Source of the DNA: Acidobacteriota bacterium
Lineage (GTDB): Bacteria > Acidobacteriota > Terriglobia > Acidiferrales > UBA7541
Reading direction: 5' to 3'
Assembly (NCBI GenBank): GCA_003223215.1
Contig: QHYH01000129.1
Coordinates: 29,394-93,393, forward strand
Length of the DNA: 64,000 bases
Shown here: positions 26,613 to 36,258 of the stretch, piece after piece
Position numbering within the stretch: the stretch's first letter is position 1
Layout: the number at the start of each line of letters is the position of its first letter
Notes under the pieces: model-generated
Databases searched by the model: none
What the model was told of the DNA's origin: nothing
Seen by the model: the letters and a program-made list of their open reading frames with translations, nothing else
Position numbers and translations under genes: made by a program

Positions 26613-27772
26613 TAAGACCTGGGCTTGCCATTGGGCCCGCCAGTTGGCAGACTCAGCGCGTGGTTATCGGCCTGTTCCCAGAACTGGATGCACCCGGGGG
26701 GGTGCAGCGCGTGGGGCGCCATTTAGCGGCGGTGCTGACCGAGTTCGCTTCCAGCCGCGGGTGGGACTGCCGTCTGCTCAGCTTGAACGACACCCCAAAA
26801 CTGCACCGCGGGGCAGTGGGCGGCCGGGAATTTGTGTTTACGGGCTGCGAAAGGTCCAAAGGGCGCCTCGCCGTGACGGCATTGCGGGCAGCCAAGCGCA
26901 ACGCCAAGCTCGTGTTGGCGGGGCATCCGAATCTCTCGCCGGTGGTGCAGTTGATGCGCCTGGTGGCGCCAAAGATGAGAACCATTGTCTGCACGCACGG
27001 CGTCGAAGTCTGGGAACGCCTGGGACGACTGCGGCGAGACGCGCTGCGGCGCGCCCACGTCGTGCTGGCACCTAGCCGGGACACCGCGGAGCACGTGGCC
27101 GTGCAACAAGAGGTGGCGCGCGAGCGGATTCGCGTGCTGCCCTGGGCGCTCGACCCGCAATTCGAAGCGCTGCTGGCGGCCCATCCTCTTCCGAAGCCGC
27201 CGAAAGACTTCCCCACCGGGCGGGTCATCCTGACCACCGGGCGTTGGGTGGCGAGCGAGCGCTACAAAGGAATGGACACGCTGATTACCGCGCTGCCGCG
27301 GCTTCTGACCATGTGGCCCGAGCTGCATTTGGCGCTTGCCGGATCGGGAGACGATCGCGCGTGGCTCGAGGATTTTGCCGAGAAAAACGGCGTTGATCGC
27401 CACGTGCATTTTCTCAGCGGCTTGAGCAACGAGGAATTGGCGGCGTGCTACGCAGCTTGTGAAATCTTTGCTTTGCCGAGCCGCGGCGAAGGATTTGGCC
27501 TGGTGTACCTGGAGGCGATGGCGTGCGGCAAACCGGTGATCGGAGGCACGCACGGGGGAGCGCCCGAGCTGATTCAGGACGGCGTCACCGGCTACCTAGT
27601 GCCGCACGGCGATCCCATGCAACTGGCGACGGCCCTGCAAACGCTGCTGGCCGACCCGCAGCACGCCAAAGAAATGGGCGCGCGCGGCCGGCAAACGGTG
27701 GACCATGAATACCGCTTCCATAACTTTGCGAAAGCCCTGAAAAAGATCCTGCGCGAGCAATGCGAATCCTGA
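26609..27772 (+). CDS. GT4-family glycosyltransferase
   Basis: 387 residues with the GT-B fold. FPELDAPGGVQRVGRHL near 25-41 is the N-terminal acceptor-side motif; the C-terminal half has TGRWVASERYKGMDTLI (donor loop) and the E-x7-E motif GEGFGLVYLEAMACGKPV near 295-312. It is a retaining enzyme using a nucleotide sugar. Start overlaps the HAD gene by four bases; its own stop overlaps the next glycosyltransferase by 13 bases. A later start is possible because the first 15 residues look unlike the family. Confidence 0.92.
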   Translation: MIRPGLAIGPASWQTQRVVIGLFPELDAPGGVQRVGRHLAAVLTEFASSRGWDCRLLSLNDTPKLHRGAVGGREFVFTGCERSKGRLAVTALRAAKRNAKLVLAGHPNLSPVVQLMRLVAPKMRTIVCTHGVEVWERLGRLRRDALRRAHVVLAPSRDTAEHVAVQQEVARERIRVLPWALDPQFEALLAAHPLPKPPKDFPTGRVILTTGRWVASERYKGMDTLITALPRLLTMWPELHLALAGSGDDRAWLEDFAEKNGVDRHVHFLSGLSNEELAACYAACEIFALPSRGEGFGLVYLEAMACGKPVIGGTHGGAPELIQDGVTGYLVPHGDPMQLATALQTLLADPQHAKEMGARGRQTVDHEYRFHNFAKALKKILREQCES

Positions 27773-28983
27773 ACGTCACGGAGACCTACGCCCCGTTTCT
27801 GGAGTTTGGGGGGCCGCCCGTGAAAGTGCGCGCTCTCGCCGAAGGTTTGGCGCGCAGTGGGCATCCCGTGACGGTGCTTACGGCAGATTGGGGCTTAGAA
27901 AAACACGCGGTCGCGACCGCAGAGAAGAACCGAGCGGAACGATCTCCATTCGGCTGGCGGCGCCGGGAAAACGGTGTCGAGGCGATTTACCTTCCGACCT
28001 GGCTGCATTACCGGCAAGTAAGCTGGAACCCGGCGGTGCAGCGGTACTGCCGGGCGCGGCTGGAACAATTCGACGTCGCGCACATTTTTGGGCTGTACGA
28101 TCTGCTCGGTCCGGCGGTGGCCGCGGCTTGCCGCAACCGCGCGATGCCGTACGTCGTCGAGCCAATCGGAATGTTTCTTCCGATCGTGCGGAATTTGTGG
28201 CTAAAGCGAATGTATCACCGCGTATGGGGAACGCGAATGCTCGAGGGAGCAAGCGCGGTCGTGGCGACTTCGGAGCAGGAGATGGAAGAGCTGACGGCGG
28301 GAGGGATTGCTCGTGCGAAGGTGGTCATGCGGCGAAATGGCGTGGAAGCGCCCGAGTCATGGCCGGAGCGAGGCCTGTTTCGAAAAAAATGGGGAATTCC
28401 GGCGGAAGCCAGAGTAGTGCTTTTTCTGGGGCGGCTATCTTCCAAAAAAAGTCCTGATCTGTTGTTGCGAGCCTTTGCCGAAGTGAAAAAACGGCGCGCC
28501 GGGATGCCGTTGCGATTGGTGTTTGCGGGACCGGACTTGGGGCTAAAAGCGCAACTGGTCGAAATGGCAGCCGAGCTCGACGCCAGCCAGGAGGTCCAGT
28601 TTGCCGGGCCGCTATTTGGCCAGGACAAGTGGGCGGCGTACCGGGACGCCGATGTTTTTGTCCTTCCTTCACAGCACGAAAACTTCGGGAATACGGCGGC
28701 CGAGGCGGTTGCATCGGGGACGCCGGTGATTGTGACCGAACAGTGCGGGATCGCGCCGCTGCTCGCAAACCAAGCCGGTATGGTGGCAAGGCACGAGGCC
28801 CACCATGTGGCTGAGGTGCTTTCTCGCGTTTTGACCGACGAGGAACTCCGTAGACATCTTGAAGCCGGATGCGCTAAAGTCAAACGGAATCTCGGTTGGG
28901 GGGAGCCGGTCCACCAGATGGAGCGCTTGTACGCTCGGTGCATCTCTCCGAAGGGACAGGGAGAAACTGAGGAATTGGTATAG
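27760..28983 (+). CDS. GT4-family glycosyltransferase
   Basis: 407 residues, GT-B fold. It begins MRILNVTETYAPFLEFGGPP, the typical GT4 loop, and has LFLGRLSSKKSPDLLLRAFAE for donor binding and SQHENFGNTAAEAVASGTPV with the second catalytic glutamate. It starts 13 bases inside the preceding glycosyltransferase gene, so the two are tightly coupled and likely add successive sugars of one repeat unit. Acceptor and donor cannot be named. Confidence 0.92.
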   Translation: MRILNVTETYAPFLEFGGPPVKVRALAEGLARSGHPVTVLTADWGLEKHAVATAEKNRAERSPFGWRRRENGVEAIYLPTWLHYRQVSWNPAVQRYCRARLEQFDVAHIFGLYDLLGPAVAAACRNRAMPYVVEPIGMFLPIVRNLWLKRMYHRVWGTRMLEGASAVVATSEQEMEELTAGGIARAKVVMRRNGVEAPESWPERGLFRKKWGIPAEARVVLFLGRLSSKKSPDLLLRAFAEVKKRRAGMPLRLVFAGPDLGLKAQLVEMAAELDASQEVQFAGPLFGQDKWAAYRDADVFVLPSQHENFGNTAAEAVASGTPVIVTEQCGIAPLLANQAGMVARHEAHHVAEVLSRVLTDEELRRHLEAGCAKVKRNLGWGEPVHQMERLYARCISPKGQGETEELV

Positions 28984-28988
28984 GGCTT

Positions 28989-29849
28989 GTGCCTGAATCT
29001 CGCCATCCCATTTTTCGCGCGGTCTGGTGGAGCGCGAACCTGCTGCTTGCCCTTGCGCTCCTTGCCGTCGTTTATTCCGGAGTCAGGGAGTTCTCCGTTC
29101 GACGGTATCTCGACGGGTATTCCGACGCGATTGTTCCAAACTTTGCGCCGCCGGAGGAAAGAGTCGAGGCCATTCTGGATTGGATGCGAGCGGGACCTTC
29201 GCGGGGGATCGCCGCAAACACCGCAACCCTTCCGACGCGCGATCCACAGACCACTCTCAACTACGCACAACTCCTGAAGGTGTGCGGGACGGCCACGAAC
29301 GCTTTCTTGAATCTTGCGCGAGCCTCTGATCTTCGGGTGCGCCGCTTGCTCCTGCTCTCGCGCGATGGGATGACCAAGCATGTGGTAGCCGAAGTGTTGA
29401 TTAACCAGCGCTGGATCGTCGTTGACCCTAGCTACCGGATGATAATGAAGGATGCGAACGGCCATTTCCTGACACGCAAAGAGTTGCAGGATCCGGCAAA
29501 GTTCGCGCAAGCGGTAGCTGCTGTTTCCGGCTATCCTCCTCAGTATGACTACCAGAGCGTGGCGCATGTCCGGCTGTCGCGGTTGCCGATCGGAGGGCGC
29601 CATTTGCAAAAGGTTTTCGATTTCCTCTACCCGGGTTGGGAGGAGGCGGTGGACTGGAGCCTGCTCCTCGAGCGCGAATCGTTTTTCTACCTGGTGCTTG
29701 CGGGAGTGGCCTTCGTTCTCTTGCTGTTGCTCCGGCAACGCCTCGCGTGGTACGCGGACCGTCGGTTGAGGATCGCGCGCTTTCATTTTCGGGAACACAT
29801 GATCCGCGCGGGAACGGCCTTCTTCTCAACGCCGGAGATCAAAGAATAG
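28989..29849 (+). CDS. Transglutaminase-like membrane protein
   Basis: 286 residues starting with GTG, five bases after the previous stop. One membrane helix at about 12-31 and another near 236-254 flank a domain with Cys in LLKVCGTATNAFL (about residue 98), His in TKHVVAEV (about 126) and Asp in WIVVDPSY (about 140). This Cys-His-Asp order and spacing is that of transglutaminase/cysteine-protease folds. It may make or break amide bonds on the outer face of the membrane. The asparagine synthase gene starts one base after it. Confidence 0.65.
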   Translation: MPESRHPIFRAVWWSANLLLALALLAVVYSGVREFSVRRYLDGYSDAIVPNFAPPEERVEAILDWMRAGPSRGIAANTATLPTRDPQTTLNYAQLLKVCGTATNAFLNLARASDLRVRRLLLLSRDGMTKHVVAEVLINQRWIVVDPSYRMIMKDANGHFLTRKELQDPAKFAQAVAAVSGYPPQYDYQSVAHVRLSRLPIGGRHLQKVFDFLYPGWEEAVDWSLLLERESFFYLVLAGVAFVLLLLLRQRLAWYADRRLRIARFHFREHMIRAGTAFFSTPEIKE

Positions 29850-29850
29850 C

Positions 29851-31809
29851 GTGTGCGGGATCTGCGGAGTCGCCTTCACCTCGCGTAATACGCAAGCGGA
29901 GGCGCGAGTGCGGGCGATGACCGCGGCGATGCGGCACCGCGGCCCGGATGAAGAAGGATTCCTTGTGGGCGAACCGCGTGCGCCCGGACTGGCGCTGGGC
30001 GTGCGCCGGTTGAGCATCATCGACCTGGCTCGAGGCCAGCAACCCATCTGGAATGAAACCAGGGATGTCGCCGTGGTGTTCAACGGCGAGCTGTACGGCT
30101 ACCGCGACCTGCGCGAGCGCCTGAGCCTGTGCGGGCATCGCTTCCGAACACAATCGGACACGGAAATTCTCGTCCACGCATGGGAAGAGTGGGGAGAAGA
30201 CGCACTCAGCGAACTCCGTGGGATGTTTGCGTTTGCCCTGCTCGATTTGCGGGAGCGGTACGCGACGGCGCCGATTCTGTTTTTGGCGCGCGATCCCCTG
30301 GGAATTAAGCCGCTCTATTACACGCAAACGCCCGAGGGATTTGCCTTCGCATCGGAAATGCGGGCGCTGCTCGCCGCAGGCGCGGCTCCCAAAAACGTGT
30401 CGCCCGACGCGCTGACATCGTATCTGCTCTTTGGGAGCGTGAGCGAGCCGGTAACGCTTGTCGAAGGAGTGTTCAGCCTGCCTCCGGGCCACCGCGTGCT
30501 GCTGCACGTTCCCGAGCGCCGTCGCGTACCGCGCGCGCGCCCGTGGTGGGATCCCGCGGCTTCCCCGGCGGCGCAGGACACCCGGAAACCGCGCGACCTC
30601 GCTTCCGCCGCCAAGAAGTTGCGTCCGATGCTCGAAGACGCCGTGCGGGCGCATTTGATCGCGGATGTCCCGGTGGGCTTGTTCCTTTCGAGCGGGCTCG
30701 ACTCGGGAGCCATCGCGGCGCTGGCGGCTAAAGCGACGACGGGGATTCAGAGCTTTACGCTGACCTTCCCAGGCGCAGCATTTGATGAAGGCGAAGCCGC
30801 GCGGGCGGTTGCGAGCCGCTACCGAACCCAGCACGCCGAAGTGCCGCTGGACGGCGGAGCAATCGTGGAGCGCATTGACGAGGCCCTTCGGGCACTGGAC
30901 CAGCCCACGATGGACGGCGTGAACACCTATTTTGTTTCCTGGGCGGCGAGGAAAGTGGGGCTGAAAGTAGCCCTCTCCGGCTTGGGCGGCGATGAGCTTT
31001 TTGCGGGGTATCCGACGTTTGCGAATACGCCGCGGCTCTCCAGACTGGTTCGTACTGCATGGTTCGTGCCGGCAGTGGCAAGACGGTTGGCGAAACCAGT
31101 TGTGGCGGCCCTCGCCGGGAAGCGAGGTTCGCCGGATGCAGGAGGCAAGGCGGCGGCTGCCTGGGTTTCTCCCGATTCGCTTCCCCATCCGTATTTTTTT
31201 TCACGCACGCTTTTCCCCCCGGGAAGATTGGAGAAGATCATTGAACCGCGATTCCGCCCCAGCACCATCAGCCTTGACGGCGTGACGCTGGAACCGACAT
31301 GGCTCGGATGGCTCGAAAGAGCCGCGGACGAAGCACGCCGGCTGGAAGCCGTGGGGGGTGTCTCCTGGCTGGAGATGCGCAGCTACATGGCGAGCACGCT
31401 ACTGCGAGACACGGATTCCGTGAGCATGGCGCAATCGCTGGAAGTCCGCCTCCCGCTGCTGGACACGCCGCTGGTGGAATTTGTGAAGGCTTTGCCGGAC
31501 GCCTCGCGTCACCGGCCGGGCGTGCACAAAGCATTGCTTGTCGAAGCGATTCGCGATTTGCTGCCGCCGGAAATTCTCGGGCTAAAGAAACGCACCTTTA
31601 CTTTGCCGTGGGATGAATGGTTGCGCGGACCGCTGCGAAAAAGGCTGGAAACGAGTTTCGCAGATCCCGCGCCGCCTCTCGCGCGTCGATTGCGCCCCGG
31701 CGGAATCGCCGGCGTCTGGCACGATTTCCTCGAGGCGAAAACCACCTGGTCGCGTCCTTGGTCTCTCTACGTTCTGAACGAGTGGTGCCGCCGGCATCTC
31801 GCCGCATGA
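29851..31809 (+). CDS. asnB: Asparagine synthase (glutamine-hydrolysing), AsnB family
   Basis: 652 residues, GTG start giving MCGICGVAF so that Cys2 becomes the N-terminal nucleophile of the class II glutaminase domain (residues 2-200, with RHRGPDEEG and VFNGELYGY). The synthetase domain has the PP-loop SSGLDSG near 280-286 that adenylates a carboxylate before ammonia attack. Such AsnB paralogues in polysaccharide loci are thought to amidate sugar acids or peptide-like substituents rather than make free asparagine. Only one base separates it from the transglutaminase-like gene. Confidence 0.9.
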   Translation: MCGICGVAFTSRNTQAEARVRAMTAAMRHRGPDEEGFLVGEPRAPGLALGVRRLSIIDLARGQQPIWNETRDVAVVFNGELYGYRDLRERLSLCGHRFRTQSDTEILVHAWEEWGEDALSELRGMFAFALLDLRERYATAPILFLARDPLGIKPLYYTQTPEGFAFASEMRALLAAGAAPKNVSPDALTSYLLFGSVSEPVTLVEGVFSLPPGHRVLLHVPERRRVPRARPWWDPAASPAAQDTRKPRDLASAAKKLRPMLEDAVRAHLIADVPVGLFLSSGLDSGAIAALAAKATTGIQSFTLTFPGAAFDEGEAARAVASRYRTQHAEVPLDGGAIVERIDEALRALDQPTMDGVNTYFVSWAARKVGLKVALSGLGGDELFAGYPTFANTPRLSRLVRTAWFVPAVARRLAKPVVAALAGKRGSPDAGGKAAAAWVSPDSLPHPYFFSRTLFPPGRLEKIIEPRFRPSTISLDGVTLEPTWLGWLERAADEARRLEAVGGVSWLEMRSYMASTLLRDTDSVSMAQSLEVRLPLLDTPLVEFVKALPDASRHRPGVHKALLVEAIRDLLPPEILGLKKRTFTLPWDEWLRGPLRKRLETSFADPAPPLARRLRPGGIAGVWHDFLEAKTTWSRPWSLYVLNEWCRRHLAA

Positions 31810-31843
31810 ACCTGCTGTTGAGGTACACTCGGTTGATCGCGCG

Positions 31844-33598
31844 ATGAACATCCTCGGGATTAATGCCTACCACGGAAACGCTTCCGCGGCGATTGTGTGC
31901 GACGGCCGTCTGGTCGCCGCCGTCGAAGAGGAGCGATTTAACCGCGTCAAGTATGCCGCGGGATTTCCCGCGCAAGCGATCCGCTATTGTTTGAAAAAGG
32001 CGGGTTTGACGCTCGCGGAAATCGACCACGTGGCCGTGCCGCGAAACCCCTACGCGCGGCTGGGGAGGAAAATATTCTATGCGCTGCGCATGCCCTCGTT
32101 CGCGCGCGGACGCGCCAAAGTCCTCCTGAAATTTCAGGGCATCCCGGAAGCGCTGGCCGAGACGTTTGCTGGCGACTTGCACAGGATCCGCGCGGAATTT
32201 CACCGCATCGAACATCATCAGGCGCATCTCGCGAGCAGTTTTTACTGTTCGCCATTTGCACAGGCAGCACTGCTGTCGGCGGATGGGCTAGGGGACTTCG
32301 CAAGCACCATGTGGGGGATTGGCAGCGGCAGCCGCATGAAAATCGAGGGCGCCATTGCGTTTCCGCACTCCCTGGGTCTGTTTTACAGCGCCGTGACGCA
32401 GTACCTGGGCTTCCTGAAGTTTGGCGACGAATACAAAGTCATGGGGCTGGCCGCCTACGGGCAGACCGAACAGCTGGAACTGTTCCATGACATTTTGCGC
32501 GTTGAGAAGGGCTCCGCAGGAAACGGTTTTAAGCTGGGACTGGAATATTTTTCGCACCATCGCACCGGCCCGGAGATGTCCTGGGCGGAAGCGGACAAAA
32601 CGCCCAGGCTTGGCAAATTGTTTTCCGAAGGGATGGAAAGACGGCTTGGCTCGGCGCGCGCTGCGGATCAAACTCTCGAGCAACGCCACAGGAATCTGGC
32701 GGCTTCGCTGCAGGCGCGGCTCGAAGAGGTTTATCTGGGAATGTTGAGGAGGTTTGCCGAACGCACTCGGTTAAAGTCGGTGTGCCTGGCCGGCGGCGTG
32801 GCGTTCAACTGCGTGGCCAACGGGAAGATTTTTGAGGCCACGCCATTCGAGCAGGTTTACGTTCAGCCAGCAGCGGGAGACGGCGGGCTCTCCGTCGGTG
32901 CGGCGTTCATCGTCTGGCACCAGGTTCTGGGCCAGCCGCGCTCGTTTGTGATGGATCATGCCTACTGGGGCCCGGAATATTCGCACCAAGAAATTTGCCG
33001 CGCCGTGGATTCTTCTGGCCTGGCGCAAAAAGGCTGCGTGGTTCGTGAACTTCAAGAAGAGGAATTAATGCGGCGAGCGGCGGCCATCATCGCGGAAGGC
33101 AAAATCCTCGGCTGGTTTCAGGGACGAGCCGAATGGGGTCCACGGGCCCTGGGTAATCGCAGCATTGTTGCCGATCCGCGACGGCCAGAGATGAAGGAAA
33201 TTCTCAACCGCCGCATTAAGCACCGCGAGAGCTTCCGGCCCTTCGCGCCTTCGATCCTCGCCGAAGCCACCGGGGAATATTTTGCCAAGTCGCATCCTTC
33301 GCCCTTCATGACGCTGGCTTATCCCGTGCGCCCGGAGAAGCGCGAGAAAATCCCGGCGCCGACCCACGTGGACGGCACCGGGCGCTTGCAAACCGTCACA
33401 CGCGAAGCGAACTCGCGTTACCATGCGCTGATTTCCGCGTTCCGTGACCTCACCGGTGTGCCCGTCGTGCTGAACACGTCGTTTAACGACAACGAGCCGA
33501 TTGTCTGCAGCCCCGAACAGGCCATCGACTGCTTCGAGCGCACACAGATGGACGCCCTGGCCCTGGGCGATTTGCTGATTACCCGCCAAGGCGAGTGA
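31844..33598 (+). CDS. NodU/CmcH-family carbamoyltransferase
   Basis: 584 residues, the normal length. It begins MNILGINAYHGNASAAIV, the Kae1/ASKHA-like domain, with EHHQAHLASSFY at 123-134 (metal-binding histidines), LGGVAFN-type CLAGGVAFNCVANGK and the C-terminal YrdC-like motif GRAEWGPRALGNRSI. It transfers carbamoyl from carbamoyl phosphate through carbamoyl-AMP to a sugar hydroxyl, as NodU does on Nod factors. Located 34 bases after AsnB on the same strand, which points to O-carbamoylated repeat units. Confidence 0.92.
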   Translation: MNILGINAYHGNASAAIVCDGRLVAAVEEERFNRVKYAAGFPAQAIRYCLKKAGLTLAEIDHVAVPRNPYARLGRKIFYALRMPSFARGRAKVLLKFQGIPEALAETFAGDLHRIRAEFHRIEHHQAHLASSFYCSPFAQAALLSADGLGDFASTMWGIGSGSRMKIEGAIAFPHSLGLFYSAVTQYLGFLKFGDEYKVMGLAAYGQTEQLELFHDILRVEKGSAGNGFKLGLEYFSHHRTGPEMSWAEADKTPRLGKLFSEGMERRLGSARAADQTLEQRHRNLAASLQARLEEVYLGMLRRFAERTRLKSVCLAGGVAFNCVANGKIFEATPFEQVYVQPAAGDGGLSVGAAFIVWHQVLGQPRSFVMDHAYWGPEYSHQEICRAVDSSGLAQKGCVVRELQEEELMRRAAAIIAEGKILGWFQGRAEWGPRALGNRSIVADPRRPEMKEILNRRIKHRESFRPFAPSILAEATGEYFAKSHPSPFMTLAYPVRPEKREKIPAPTHVDGTGRLQTVTREANSRYHALISAFRDLTGVPVVLNTSFNDNEPIVCSPEQAIDCFERTQMDALALGDLLITRQGE

Positions 33599-33798
33599 AC
33601 GGCTGAAGCTTGTCGGAAGCGGATGGCCCGCTTGGTCCAATGTGATTGGCGAATAGCAGACTGCGGCTTGCAGCCGTTCCGGATCCTCCGGAGAGTTCTC
33701 GCTGGAGACGGATTGCGGCAAGAAGAAACAGTTCGACATAAGCGCGCAATACGACTAATCATTTAAGCCGTCTCGAATTGCTGTCGGGCTAGAAACGA

Positions 33799-35004
33799 TT
33801 GAAGATCCTTCTCCTGAATCTTTACTATCCGCCGGATACTTCGGCGACCGCAAAGATGGCCCACACGGTGGTGGACACGATCTCGATCCATCACCGCATC
33901 ACGGTGCTTTGCGGGCGGCCGTCCTACGACCCGACCGAGCGGCATCCATGGCGTCCCTACCAAACGGAAAATGTGGACTTGGTTCGCATCATCCGCGCCG
34001 GGTCAACGGAGTTTCCACGGTTCAACATGAAAAATCGCCTGATGAATTACCTGAGCTATGTGATGCTGGCTCTGCCGCGCGCGCTCTTCCTTAATTGCGA
34101 TGTCGTGCTGGCCATGACCGACCCGCCATTTCAGGGAATCGTCGGAGCGTTCCTGGCCATGCTGAAGCGAAAACCGTATGTCTACAACATCCGGGACCTG
34201 TACCCCGACATGGCGGTGGGAGGCAATATCGTCGCGCCTGGTGCGCTGACGCGTATCTGGGAGAGGCTCAACCGCTGGGCGCTCGGACGCGCCGAGCGCG
34301 TCATCGTTCTTGGTGAAGACATGCGCGCGCGAATTATCTCGAAGGGAGTAGCGCCCTTGCGAATAGTGGTTATTCGCGACGGCGCCGAGATTCCTCCTCC
34401 CGGGAAATCCCTGCCCCCTCGCGATCCCGAAGTGATCCGCGCGATCCGCGGCGGTTTTTCGTTTGTTTTGCTTCATGCGGGCAACCTGGGATTTTACGGC
34501 GCATGGAATACGCTCGTGACCGCGGCCCGCAAGCTCTCTAAAGAGGGGGTTGCATTTGTTTTTGTGGGCGACGGCGCCGAGCGGCCGGCGGTCCAAGCGG
34601 CGGCGGCGGGGGCCGACAACATACGCTTTCTTGATTATTTCCCCGCCGCACAAATCCCCTCGGTTTTGGCCGCCGCCGACGCGCACATAGTCACCGTAAA
34701 GCGTGGGCTGGAAGGAGTGGTGGTCCCAAGCAAAATGTACGGAATTCTGGCGGCCGGAAAACCGATTGTTGCCGTAGCTCCCCGGGAAAGCGACGTTCGG
34801 TCGCTTGGCGTGAAGCAAGGCTTTGCGGTAGCTGCCGATCCTGACAACCACGGGGAACTCGTCAGCGTGATCCGGCACTTGATGGCGGACGGGAGGAAGT
34901 TGCAATCGATGGAAGCGGCGGCACGGGCCGCCGCACCCTCCTATGATAGAGTGGCCGAGCTTCAGAAATATCTGGAAATTTTCGAACACATCCGGGCGCG
35001 CTAG
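33799..35004 (+). CDS. GT4-family glycosyltransferase, WbuB-like
   Basis: 401 residues from a TTG start (KILLLNLYYPPDTSATAK). The N-terminal half carries RPSYDP and the YVYNIRDLYPD segment, and the C-terminal half has LLHAGNLGFYGAW and the VVPSKMYGILAAGKPIV donor site. This is the WbuB/L-fucosamine transferase branch of GT4. No clear Shine-Dalgarno precedes TTG; the first in-frame ATG removes the first beta strand, so TTG is preferred. The 200-base gap upstream holds a small CGGCT/AGCCG hairpin and no gene. Confidence 0.88.
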   Translation: MKILLLNLYYPPDTSATAKMAHTVVDTISIHHRITVLCGRPSYDPTERHPWRPYQTENVDLVRIIRAGSTEFPRFNMKNRLMNYLSYVMLALPRALFLNCDVVLAMTDPPFQGIVGAFLAMLKRKPYVYNIRDLYPDMAVGGNIVAPGALTRIWERLNRWALGRAERVIVLGEDMRARIISKGVAPLRIVVIRDGAEIPPPGKSLPPRDPEVIRAIRGGFSFVLLHAGNLGFYGAWNTLVTAARKLSKEGVAFVFVGDGAERPAVQAAAAGADNIRFLDYFPAAQIPSVLAAADAHIVTVKRGLEGVVVPSKMYGILAAGKPIVAVAPRESDVRSLGVKQGFAVAADPDNHGELVSVIRHLMADGRKLQSMEAAARAAAPSYDRVAELQKYLEIFEHIRAR

Positions 35005-35026
35005 AGAATCAGGAGGCAGACGAGGA

Positions 35027-36061
35027 GTGGCCACAACCGAATCGTTTTGGGCGGGAAAGACCGCGCTGGTAACCGGGGGAGCATCGTTCATCGGGTCGAC
35101 CCTTACCGATCATCTGATCGCACGAGGAGTCATGAAAGTCCGAATCGTTGACGACCTCACCAGCGGACATTTGGGCAATATCCGCCATCACCTCGGAACA
35201 GGTAAAGTGGATTTCCTCGAAGCCGATCTTCGCGAACCGGGCGTAGCGCGGGCGGCGATCGAAGGCGTCGACGTGGTTTTTCACCTTGCCGCCGACCACG
35301 GTGGCCGCGGTTATGTGGATTTGCACCAGGCCGGCCCGGCGTCGAATTTTTTTCTGGACGGGCTCATCTTTGCCGAGGCCCTGAAAGCCAAAGTGAAAAA
35401 AGTGGTCTTTGCTTCTTCCGGCTGTGTGTACCCCAACTTTCTGCAGTCCGATATCCACAAGGAACTCTACCTCACCGAAGACCTCACCAAGGGCCCCAAT
35501 GACGCGGACAACACCTACGGCTGGGCCAAACTGATGGGTGAATTCACCCTGCAGGCCTATGCCAAAGAGCACGGTTTGCGCGGCGCTTCTTGCCGTTACT
35601 TTACCGTGTATGGTCCGCGAGGCGTGGAGAATCACGCGGTCATCGCCATGATTGCGCGCGCCTTCCTGGGGCAGAATCCGTTCGAAGTCTGGGGCGACGG
35701 CACGCAGATCCGCAACTGGACCTACATTGATGACATCGTCGAAGGAACGATCCTTGCCGGAGAAAAAATCAATGACGGCACGCCCATAAATCTCGGCACC
35801 ATGGAGCGCATCCGGGTCATCGATTGCGCCAGGATGGTTTGCGAATTTACCGGACACAAGGCCGAGATCAAGCTGCGTCCGGACATGCCCACCGGTCCGC
35901 TGAACCGCGTGGCGGACAATTCCCTGGCGAAGAAACTGCTCGGCTGGGAGCCAAAAGTCCCGTTCCGCGAGGGGCTGAAGCGGACCATCGACTGGTATTA
36001 CTCGACCAAGGACAAGGAAGAAGTGAAGCGCATCTTCAGCAGGATGCTCACCGAAAGATAA
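35027..36061 (+). CDS. NAD-dependent nucleotide-sugar epimerase/dehydratase (extended SDR)
   Basis: 344 residues. NAD motif TGGASFIGS at 16-24, which has Ser in place of the usual Gly, active-site YGWAK (Tyr164, Lys168) with Ser in FASSGCVYP (about 131), and the WGDGTQIRNWTYIDD substrate segment of sugar-nucleotide enzymes. It likely epimerises or dehydrates a hexose or HexNAc nucleotide. GTG at 35027 is chosen because AGGAGG lies 10 bases upstream, although the frame is open from 34943. It follows the glycosyltransferase by 22 bases. Confidence 0.87.
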   Translation: MATTESFWAGKTALVTGGASFIGSTLTDHLIARGVMKVRIVDDLTSGHLGNIRHHLGTGKVDFLEADLREPGVARAAIEGVDVVFHLAADHGGRGYVDLHQAGPASNFFLDGLIFAEALKAKVKKVVFASSGCVYPNFLQSDIHKELYLTEDLTKGPNDADNTYGWAKLMGEFTLQAYAKEHGLRGASCRYFTVYGPRGVENHAVIAMIARAFLGQNPFEVWGDGTQIRNWTYIDDIVEGTILAGEKINDGTPINLGTMERIRVIDCARMVCEFTGHKAEIKLRPDMPTGPLNRVADNSLAKKLLGWEPKVPFREGLKRTIDWYYSTKDKEEVKRIFSRMLTER

Positions 36062-36258
36062 GGCCGGAGGGGAAACAGGGATGGCAGACACGCAAGAGCA
36101 CTCTATCCGAAATTTGTCGCCTATTTGCGATGACCTGCCCCTGTCCCCTGGCGTTTCATATCCTTTTGGCGGCAGTCGATTGAACCGCAACAAAAATAGC
36201 AGTATGGTGTTTTCGCCCGGTGGGGGCAGCCATTCTCGAATCCTTGGGAGCCTGACGC

